Assembly (NCBI GenBank): GCA_027596195.1
Contig: JADGJG010000684.1
Coordinates: 1-14,214 of the forward strand
From: Podochytrium sp. JEL0797
Lineage: Eukaryota; Chytridiomycota; Chytridiomycetes; Chytridiales; Chytriomycetaceae
Length of the DNA stretch: 14,214 nt
Direction: 5' to 3'
The notes under the pieces were generated by a model, which ran no database searches, was not told where the DNA came from, and was given only the letters and a program-made list of their open reading frames with translations. Positions 1 to 10,600 of the stretch are shown one piece after another. Within the stretch, counting starts at the first letter, position 1. Each line of letters opens with the position of its first letter. The translations under genes were made by a program, and so were the position numbers.

Positions 1-1699
1 CCCCACAACACGCGTTTGCTCATGGTTTTTTTTGAAAACAGCAATTGGCTTCCTGTTACAAATGAGGACCATGGTCTCTTGGCTCTGGACGCGCTTCAGA
101 CTGGGTTGAACCTTGTCAAGGACTTGGGTGTGGAAAACTTTGACAAGCGCGCGTACGATCGAGAAATGGCGAGCTACAAAAAGGTCCGAACATTTGAATG
201 CGAATATATCCAGAAACCATTCTAAACCCCTCTTATTTTGCCTCTAACAGAAAGTAATCGCCGAAGAATCACGAATCGCTCTCCGCATGAAACTCTTGCA
301 TCAAATGCTTCTCGTACCAGGAACCTACTCCAGACTCCTTCCCGTGGCAGACCATCCCGGATTCTTTGCTGACAACAACTCCTCCATGTTCAACACCAAG
401 GCCATCGCGGTGGGGCTTCCGATTCATCCGAGATCCAATGTGCTCATTTCGCGCCCGGTTCCCAATATTCCGGGAGTGCCGGCGGGAGTTACGACGATTC
501 CTCCGGTGTTTATGGTAATGTTAATTTTATTTTTGGCATTTTCCTTGGGGGCAGTTTTTTTTTGACGGAAACGCTCCTGAAATGTAGGAACCAACATGGT
601 ACGAAAAAATACCCATCCCACAATGCTACTACGAAGCCTCCGAACGAATCGGCGGAGTCCCCGGTCTCCCCATCGGCTACACCTACGCCCCCACCAAACT
701 CGTTGACGTGTACACCATCAAAGGGATCGAAAAGCCCAAAAGGAAGGAACCCGAGCAACAACACATCAAAACCATTGCCGCTGCCCCAACTCAAACAGGA
801 AGGAAAAGCAACGCTGGTGACAAAAGAACCGGGTTTGGAAGGAAATCTATCGTGGCCGCTCAACAAGCTCCCACGAATGCCGAAGGAACGGTGGAAGAGG
901 ATGATGTATTGACGGAACCCGTAGATTTCTCTTCACCCAATTCCGGATTCGCTTTCGTAAAACGCCGAGGAACCCTCCGCCGCATCGACGTCGACGTCCC
1001 AGAAGACCCCTCCTCCGAAGGCCTCCCCATCCCCACAGGTACTACCAAAGTCATGAAAGAAGAGTCCAAATTCGCGGGAGAAACGCGCAACAACAAGAGC
1101 GCGGCCAAAAAGATTCCTCCGGGGTTTTTGAATGTTTCCATGTTTCCCGGGTTCGACCCTGAATCGGCGAATCGAACGGGACAGATGCCTTCTGCGATTT
1201 ATGCGCGGGATTTGGAGGATGAGTCGTTTGCCGATATGACGAGTAAAGCGATGGAGGGGTTCACGTTTGATAAGAATCCGATCTTGTGGCCGAACAAAAA
1301 TCCGTGAGTTTTAATTTTTTTTTAAAAAACTTGGATTGCTCATTCTTTTTTTTCTTCTTTTCAGGGCATTGAAAACGGTTCCATACACGACTGATTTTCC
1401 TCTCTATGCTCCCGTGTTATTCGACATTATCCAACCCGGAAGTTCGACTTTGCAGCAGATTTTGTGTCAGGTTGTTGGAATCGACAGGGACGTGTCTGCC
1501 GTTTCTGTTCAACAGGATTCCAACAGGTGTGTATTCCTTCCTTCATAAATCCTGATATCATCAGCTCCTGACAAAGCCATTCTCCCCAGCAACCTTCTTT
1601 CCGTCGGAGCCAATTTCAACATCTTCATTCGCCAAAGAAACGCATTGACGAAATGGAAATGCATCAACTTGCTCGTGATTGACGATGATTTCCGCGAAA
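1..1699 (+). other. N-terminal region, exons 1-5, no recognised domain
   Basis: This covers residues 1 to about 478 of the visible protein. Exon 1 into exon 2 reads as an amphipathic, charged helix (Lys/Glu/Arg-rich around the junction, SYKK then KVIAEE). A Pro/Gly-rich stretch follows, with PGVPAGVTT near 470-500 and GLPIGYTY near 675-700. From about 715 to 1110 the sequence is low-complexity: Lys/Glu/Gln/Ser/Thr-rich with basic clusters and short acidic runs (VEEDD), so it is probably disordered. Exons 4-5 look folded, with alternating hydrophobic residues (LQQILCQVVGI, NLLSVGANFNIFI, CINLLVIDDDF). I do not recognise this segment as a known family. The frame continues to the left of base 1. 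The ATG at 287 could serve as a start only if exon 1 is not spliced on, which the matching phase argues against. Confidence 0.6.
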
Positions 1700-4600
1700 G
1701 TAAGCAATCCCACATTTTACCCTGCTTTCAAGAATGATTTTTTAAAAAAATTCAACAAAAAATTAGGCATTCCCATTTCCCAGCGACACCGAAGCATGAG
1801 CTCAATGAAATCGTTCGAGTCTCTCGTGATTTCAAATGTCCCCGGAAACGAAGTGAATTCAAAATTGGGGCCTCTTTTGGGATCCCCCATCCCGTCCGGA
1901 TTCAGCCCGAGTGGAGACCCGTACTTTCCAACACCCGTCAATATGCCACCCATGCCAGCTGGATACACTTCTGATATGGTTCCGTATTATTCTAAAGTCG
2001 CTAGCGTCAAACCACAGCCAGTCGGTGTTACGACGGACGGTGTCCGATTTTATAACCCAGATGGATCTCTTTCGGAAGGATCGAGAAATCAAGTCGGGGG
2101 TTACGACAACGTTGGTCACCCATTCTTCATTCCCAAAGGATGCATACTTCCTGTCCCTCTCGGATTCACCACAGACGGAATCCCCTACTTCGACATTCCC
2201 GCCATCCTGAACCAGAAAGGAGTCATGCTCCTTGCCGTCTCAAAACAAGCGCGTGCGACCTGGCCCACCTTTGACGAAGAAGACGACTCCATCACTCAAA
2301 TCGAATTCGGGCCCGACGGAAAACCCGTCCAAATCAAAATGGATTCCGCTAAACTCTTGAACGACTTGTTGACTCAGTTGAAAATCACGCAAGCGGAAAT
2401 TTCGAAAACGCTTGTCGCGGGGCGGTCGAAAACGACGGGGGTTGTGCGGCGGTTGAAGGATTATAGTAATGCGATGGCTGAACTTACTATAGATGAAGCG
2501 GATGAACCGACTGTCGAGGATCCCGATGATATCGTTCAGTACTTGAAGGATAGTGATGAGTACGCACACTTGAAGTCCTCGTCGATCCGTGTCCAAATGG
2601 AACCAACCTCCATGGATTTCCAAAGCGTTCATTCTCCAGTCACAAAGAACATTGTCCTACGGTACCGCGCGAACCGCGGGGATCGCGAGGAGAGAGATTT
2701 TTTCATCTCTGTGGAACCCGCCGAAGTGTTCACTGTCCCCTCGTTCCACCTCAAACTGCAAGGCGAAGGTGTGAGCCAAATTTCCGTCACATTCAACCCC
2801 ATTGGAGTCCATTCGGAAAAAGTGGAGGGAAGTCTGAGTCTGATTGATGAGACGGGAAAACGTCTCGTCTCCTGTGATCTTGTCGCAATGAGACAAAGCT
2901 TCATTCGAATTACTCCAGGTTTCATTAATGCGGGGTGGATGCTTCCGGAAAAGCGAAAGGAAGTGTTTTTGAAGATTGAGAACCTCGCCACGATTCCAGT
3001 GACGTTGACGTTGGAGCTTTCGTCGGAAGCGAATGCGAGGGCGGCCGTTGCGCAGGCGACGGCCGTTTTGAAAACTCAGGGTGAAAATTCAGATACTGTC
3101 AACGAGATGCAAGTTGAGGAGATTAAGAAAAAGGGATTCTCGATTCCGCAGAGAGCTTTGAAGTTGCAGCCTTCAGAGAGTAGACTGGTTCCTGTTGTGT
3201 TTGAGCCTTACAGCCTCGGTCGTTTCTCGGACGGCATTGAAGTTTCTGCACCCGGTGGTGATTTGGTACGAGTCGCGTTGGACGGAGTCGCTGGAATCCC
3301 GATCGCATTGTACCCCGAGAATGCCGAAAACTCGCAAGCGGGTGGCCACGCACTGACACCCGAACGAACCGAGTTTATGAAAAAGTTCCGAAAGAACACA
3401 GTCAAGGAAAAGGTGCACACGCCACTCACGGACATTGACATTGCGATTCTCCAAAACATGATGTCGGCAACAGCCAGTTCTACTTCGAGACGGTCCGCTC
3501 ATACTGTCGACTTTGGAATCTGCAATCAACAGGAAAATGAGGTGATGCGGTGCGTGACAATCATGAATCTATCCGACAGCGCAGTTTCGATTGGTCTTTA
3601 TCCTCATCTCGCAGCCATCAAGTGTAAATATTTGGTCAAAATTCCTCCTCGCAGTGCTACAACGGTTGAAATCATTCTGCATGTCTCTGAATGCACGCGA
3701 GGAAACATTTCAACAGCCATTGAAGTGATTTGTCCCGAATTTCAAAATACTCCGCTTTACGTGAAAGCCTTTGTTGGTCAACCTCTGTACTTCAACACTT
3801 GGGATATCGTATATTTCAGACCATGCCCAGCAGGGGTGACGGATCAACTGTTGTTGAACATCGTAAACGAGTCGCAGTACGACATTGAGTTCATTTTGAA
3901 CAATCTGAACTCCAATGAGAGAATGAAGGATGGCCCCAGCTACTTCAGCTCCCAATTCTCGGACGATGAATCAAAGTACGACAAAATTCACGGATTTGGC
4001 GCGTTCCCCGTGAGTTTCAGTTTCACGGCCAGACAACGTGGACCGTGGATGAAGAGTATCGGTTTCAAACTCAGTAAAGCGTTTGGTGGCTTGCTCTTGC
4101 CCGGATGTCCCTCTGGAAATATGCTCAAGCTTGTGGGGTTGTGTGTTCAACCATACGCGCATCTTCCCGGGTCCACGCCGGATAAAAATTGTTTGGAAAT
4201 GATGAGGTTGTGGATGTCTCATCCGAAACGCGTACTCGATGAATATGCGTATCACGATGCGGAGAGGGAAAAGCGGTTTGATCTCATCAACTTTGACGGG
4301 CAATATGTGCAACGCAAAAGCGCTGAAGACTTGGAGCTCAGTTTCCAGAAGGAGGAAGTAGTTTTCAGACTGCAAAAAGCGAGGAGCGAGGATCCCATGG
4401 CCCACCGTAGAACCCAAGTCCAAACTGTGATTTCCAGAAACAAAGGTGTTGAGGCTGTTCCCGCTATTTGGTTGGCTTCAACGCAGTTCAACGTGGACCC
4501 ACGCGCAAAAAAGTTAAGACCTGGAGCCCAAGATGTTACGGATGTCATGTTTATTCCTCCTCCAGATGCAGTGGAGAATGTCACGACCGTTGGATTCGCT

Positions 4601-7600
4601 TCCATTTTTTCCGACAATGACCACGCATTTCATGCAATCCGACTTTTTGGAAAGCCGTCGTCTGATTTCCTTGTTTTTCCATACATCAAAGACGGGAACG
4701 TTATTATTGATTTTGGGACGATCGAAACGAGCACTACTGGATTTAATGTGAACACGAAATGGATCGTTCTGATGAACACGTTTGATGTTTCCTACTCTTG
4801 GTCCTTGAAATTCACCAGCTCGAAATCAAAATTTAATCCATTCGACGCGGTAAGAAGAGATTTGATTATTTGATTTATTTAATACAAATTTTAGGGAATG
4901 GCATTTGGAGAATTGGAACGCGACGACTCGTTCCCGATTCCCTTCACATTCAAATGCGACGCTTCTGGAGTATTCGAGAGCAGTGCCGAATTGCACATAA
5001 AGGATGCCATGGACCGTTCCGCAAAGCCGATTAAGCTCGCCAATGTAGTCCTTCGAGCAAATTCAGTCAACACTTCCATTTCTGGCTTTCCAGAAAGCCT
5101 CGAATTCGGGAGCACTGTCGTCTTTCACAAGAAAGTGAAGACATTCACAATCACCAACAACGGCACGATGGATACCATGGTTTCCTTGTCTTGCCGTGGG
5201 CCTTTCTCCGTGTCTCCGAAATCTGTCGAGCTTTTCCCTAAAGCTAGTCAGGAGTGTAAGAAAACTTTTACAGCTTTATTGCATGGATTGCTGACATTAT
5301 GAAACAGTTCGCATCACATTTTGCCCTACCGAATCACGCACGTTTTCTTCCAAAATCCATGTATATGCAAACCAACGCTTGTACATGATCTCTGCAACAG
5401 GATGCGCGGGCACTGCAGACCTTGTCTGCGAAATGTACACTTCAAAGGATATTGATTTCGGCGTCCAGCGAGAGGGCACAATTGCATGGAGTTCATTCTA
5501 CCTGACCAACAAGGGCACATTCCCATTGTCTCTCAACGCCATCACAGCCACTCATCCAGAGCTGATAAAAATGGAGTATTGCGCCGTCACTTCCACAGTT
5601 CCATTTTCAAGCTCGCATGTGAACAAAAATCCAGTAACCGTGAGCAAAAACTACTGGGCCATTGTGAGACGAAAGTTGCAAGTGTACATTGCGCTCAAAA
5701 GTTTACGAAAAACAAACAACTTGGTCAGCCGGAATTCTTCAAAGGGATTGAGAAGGGACTCGTTTATTGAAGAACATGGCACGCTGGTTCCAGTGTCCCG
5801 CGCACTTCCGGACTTTGACGCTCTTCATGAAACGCTCTTTCCCGTTGTTCCCGAGCTGCGACCATTCTATTCATATCATTTTAAAGTGGGCTACCTGAAT
5901 CGGTATGCTCCAATCAAGAACACGGACGTGTACTTCCATTACATGCCAATTACCACAGAAGAAAATGAAGAGTCTCTGCCAAAGCTTATCAAAGAGATGT
6001 CTTTGCGGGTTACTGGAACTGTTTATCGCCCACTCGAAATCTTCCCGAGCTCTCTCGACTTTGGCGTATCCCCGGTCGAAATATTTGACGAAAACGCGTG
6101 GGCCATGTCTGGAGCTTCGAAGAACGACCAAAAAGAAATTACGCAGATGCCATTGCAGGTTATGAATATGTCGTTGGAAGCTCAAAATTTGACCCTGGAC
6201 TTTATCTCTCCGGAATACAAAATTTCGGGGAAAACGTGAGGCAACATTTCCATGACCTTTAAAGTTGTCTAATGCGTATCCATTTATAGATGGTCCGTGA
6301 ATCCAGGAGAAAAACTTCTGATTCCAATTGAGTTCCATCCACCAAAGGAACAGACTCAGTATCGCGGAGAAGCGAGATTCCAACACAACAATGAAACGCA
6401 ACATATTGTGCTGACAGGAAAAGGCGCTTCCGCAGAAGTAGTGGCCGATGATGTGGTCGACTTTGGGAAAGTCAAGCTGGGCTCTGTCAGCCAACAGAAT
6501 CTTCGAATCAGTAACCGAGGACTCTTGTCATCCAGGTACATTTTGGATATTGTCCAAAACGGCAACGATTTCAGCTTCACGGATGATGAGCCTTATGAAA
6601 GCGAAGGAGTGATCGTCTCTGGTGCATCGGAGCTGGTTGAGATTGAATGCTGTTGTGAGACCATGGTGGCCAACAAGGCTTTTGTTTCCCTGCGTTGGGA
6701 AAGAATTCCTGGAGGCTCGTGGCATCACCTTCAACTGCCTCTGCTTGTTCAAACTGGGATTCCAATCTTCCGTTTGAACTCTCTCGAGTTGGATTTCAAA
6801 ACGACCTACATCAACGTGAACAAGACATTGGAGTTTTCAATTGCAAATGATGGAAATGCTTCTTGCTATTGGGCTTTGGAGTCCTGCTTATCTACACTCA
6901 AAGTTACTCCTGACACTGGTGTTATTCCTCCGGGTGGAGTCATGTTTGTTGAAGTGGAGTTTGCTCCCTTTGATTTTGAGCAACTCGCGGCAGAGCTTCC
7001 ATTTTATACCGATGCTGGTCGAAAATCCCTCATGTGCTACGGATTGGTCGGCATTCCGTATATGAGGATTCCACCGGAGCAACTTGATATCGACTTTGGA
7101 ATCGCCGCGGTGAATAAGGCGCAAGCCAGGACCATAACAATTTCAAATACTGGATCCAAACCGATACATTATGAATTCACAATTCAGACTGCTTTAGAGA
7201 ATGGAATTGCCACGGGTTCTGAGTTTGAAATATTTTTTATTCAGCCGGCCAACTGCACCATAATGCCTGGAAATACTCAGAATGTACTCTTCCGCGCCAT
7301 TCCAAAACACTACGGAACAACTGTTACAGCCAAATTTGTTGTCAGCACAAAAGATGGCGAGCAGTTGCAGGGCAGCGCGAAAGTAACTGGTGGAAGGGCC
7401 ATCATTCGAATCGCACCTCCAACATTTGAGCAAGAAGATGGAAGCGTTGCCAACCGTAGCGCCGAGTTATCCCCAGAATCTCATCAAGAAATGCAAAATT
7501 CAAAGAACACGGCTCTCTTTGAAATGAGCCGATTGGCATTCCAGTCTCACATTGAAAATCTGCAAGACGTTCTCTCCGGTCTTAGAACAGAAGATATCGA

Positions 7601-10600
7601 AAATCTTGCTGTTATTGCCAGGTCTCAGCAGCTTGCATCAAAAGCTCAACTTGGGACTGTGGCAACTGGGATTCAGACAGGAAAGCCTCAAACATCAAAG
7701 GCTGCTTCCCGCGCTTCCGTAGCGAAATCCGAAAGCATCTTGGGGAGAATTTCTCCAACTAGGCCCGAAGGATCCGCTATTCTTGCCTCCGTTTCTCCAA
7801 AAAAGAAGCGGGATCTACAAATGCTCCAAAAAGCTGAGGCTCAATTGCAAGACAGGCTTGGAAGTGAAGAAATTAGAAGAAAATCGTCTAGTAGCGCTGT
7901 ATTTGATGGTTCTGACTTGCGCGCAAAAGTCAATCGCGCTCTGGAGTTGGCACATAGTCGTGGTTACAAAAGGGGGTCGTTGGTGAGACCAAGCACGGAG
8001 CCCAATACTATTGGAGGGCCTCGGGGAGACAAAACAAAAGGTCAAGCATCGCGAGATGTGGTCACCGCTGCTGGTAGTACCGGTCCAGGAGCTGCTGCAG
8101 GAAGTAGCGGTGCAGGATCGGAACTGGATTCAGTTGAATCGAAATCAGAGAAATTTTTGAATGACTTGGCCTCTTTGGAAGCTGATCTTGAAGGTAAAAA
8201 AGCTGAAGCTCATGCTCCCGAGTGGTTATTAAATATTCCTCTCAATTTTTTCAGTGTTAAGCGTTGTTGTCAAGTCCATGAATGGCAGCCTTTCCAATTC
8301 TGATGCGTCCACACCTTCTTCTGGTGGCGGTTTGGCAAGATATACTGCAGGGAGCAGGAAAATGCAGCGCCGAGTCAGAACCGTTTTGCCTACAGCTGGT
8401 TCTCAATTGGGAAATGAAGTTGGATTCGAAGGAGCTCAGGATATAAAAGCAAAAGAGAAGGAAACATCGGACGCTGAGGGTGGCTTGATTCTCGGAGGTA
8501 GAACAGATGAGGGGCAAGCTTCTTCCGTGAATCCCAACGAATTCGCACCTTCAAGCTCAGCAACTATCAGCAAAGATTTATCACATCCAAGAGATCCCCA
8601 AAACAAGAGGATCAGTCTTGCATCCCATCTCATGAGAAAGTCCCTGATCACTGCTCCAGCTGAGACTCCACTCCGAAATAGCTCAAAAGATGCTCTGAAC
8701 CAATCTGAATCTGATTTGCCATTTGAAATTTCCGGCCCTTTGGAAGATCTTGTACGGCTTGCCCATTATTATACAAATTTGGTGAACACCGAGGGAGACC
8801 CTGCACTCCATCAAGAGCTTGTTGATGAAATCAATACGCAGTTAATTTTGAGCACAAAGGGAGTCATCAAGCTGGTGAAAGATCAGCTCTCAAATTTGTG
8901 GGTTCCCAATCGCGAATTTCTTTCTGCTGCTTTGCGACAAGTTCAGCATTCTAACCACGTAATGGAGGCACTGAAGTCTACCAAGCCCTCTAAGAGTGGT
9001 CCTGTAGCCAATGACTTTAATTTAGGCTTGGTCCGCTCAGGAGACCTTCTTGCGGATGTGAAGTTATTCAATCTGCCAAACCAAGGAAATCTGGCGCTCG
9101 ACTTTGTTATCAAACCAAACAACAAGACGAGATTGCGCCCGAGTGAATTTCCATCATCAGATGAGTCCGACCTCTTTATTGTTACTCCAATGGAAGGTGT
9201 CCTGGAACCTGGCAAGGCCATAAATTTCATCGTTACGTTTCTCACTCGCACACCTGGCTTTTACCAGCAAGGATATGATTTGGAATCTGGAGGTGAAAAG
9301 GTCCTTTCCTTTTCTGTTACTGCAATGTCAGGAATCCCTCAGATTATAGTCGAGCCAAGTCTAGTGGAATTCGGATTGGTAGCCAGAAACAAAACTGACA
9401 TGCGATCTCTGGTGATTTCCAATATCGGCACATTCAAAGACGTTTGGCGATTGGATGCAATCAAAAGTAGAGGCGGTGATGATTATGAAGACCAGGAATA
9501 CTTTTTCCCGAGTGTTATTGAAGGAGTTCTAGATCCTCGAAAAAGTGCCACTGTCGACTTCACATTCTCTCCTTTGGTTGAAGGAGCATTTCACAAAAGG
9601 TATCGCGTTCTCTGGACAGGAGAGCCTCAAATGGTTGAAGTAAAAGGAATTGGGGGTGGTGCAAGATTGAAGCATTCTTTCATTGACCCTGAAGACACCA
9701 AACTGAAGAGATTGAGTTGGGGTACAACTGTTGTCGGGTTGAGCTATGAAAAGGAGCTTGTGATCAAGAACACGGGAAACATGGAAGGATTCTTTCACTT
9801 CAGTCACGTCAACTCTCTATTCCGATTTGAGCATCCAACGGACTTCAATGGAAACTGCAGAATAGACCCAGGCGCTTCAGTTAACTGCAAAATTCTATTC
9901 AATCCACTCATTTCAGAAAGAATTAGTGATCCATTGGAGATTCATTTGCTGGATAACCCAGTTCAAACAGTCCCTCTCACATTATTGTCAGGAACCAAAA
10001 TTTGGGCTATTGAAGGGGATGCCAACTTCAAAAATATGTCCATCACAAGCACACAATCCGTGAAATTGACAGTTTTGAACTCAGGAACTTTGGACATTCC
10101 ATTTGAATACCTTGTGGAGCTTGCTGATCCTGACATGATTCCATTTATGGCTGTTGCTGTGCCAGGAGTGAAAGGAAAGGCTCTCTCTGGAAGCATGAAT
10201 CTAAAGCCTTTCAATACTGTTACTGCTGAAATCAGCATCAATCCGAAGAAAGAACATAGAGTTATCAGTGGAAAGGTTGTCCTAAAAACTGAGCTCGGTC
10301 CTGGCCCAGCTGTTGCGGAGTATCCATTTGAATTCTGGACATATGAGAAGCAAATAGCCTTGGATGATTCCAAAGATGTATCAGTAGGAAGAGTAATGGT
10401 GGGCGAGTCTGCGACTGTTGATAGAACTATAACAAACTTTGGGTCAGAGAAAGTGAAATACCGCATTCGAATTCAACCCCTCGAGAAAGTCTCGGATTCT
10501 CAGATGTCACTTACGGATGAGGTTGAACTGAAGGGTGGCAAGAAAAAAGTGCCGAAAGTCAAGAGAAAAGAGGCCGGCGGCAACAAAAAGAAGAGCCCAT

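Noticed and set aside
287..289. ATG as the true start of the gene
   Set aside because: Exon 1 is open to base 1, has coding-like charged helical sequence and splices in phase 0 to 251. A start at 287 stays possible only if intron 1 is wrong.
515..565. Hydrophobic membrane-like stretch if translation runs on past exon 2
   Set aside because: It is translation of T-rich intron 2, ends in a stop, and removing 515-587 restores the frame. The similar stretch near 1336-1365 is intron 3.
562..912. Overlapping + strand open frame in another phase
   Set aside because: It overlaps exon 3 in a shifted frame, is Pro/Ser/Thr/Lys low-complexity, starts inside an intron and shows no domain; exon 3 joins in phase to both neighbours.
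1700..1732. Shorter version of intron 5 ending at the AG at 1731-1732
   Set aside because: It gives a TGA within two codons; the acceptor at 1766 is in phase and leads into the long exon 6.
5871..6494. Long minus-strand open frame of about 200 codons
   Set aside because: It lies antisense to exons 8-9 with ASH-coding sequence on the + strand, has no recognisable domain and crosses a spliced intron. The other minus-strand frames are equally unsupported.
6648..6656. Three consecutive cysteines as a metal or redox site
   Set aside because: No partner CxxC or His/Cys pattern nearby; it lies in a predicted beta strand of an ASH unit and is probably incidental.
7797..7811. PKKKR as evidence of nuclear function
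   Set aside because: A single short basic cluster in a disordered Lys-rich linker is weak evidence, and the rest of the protein points to the axoneme or centrosome.
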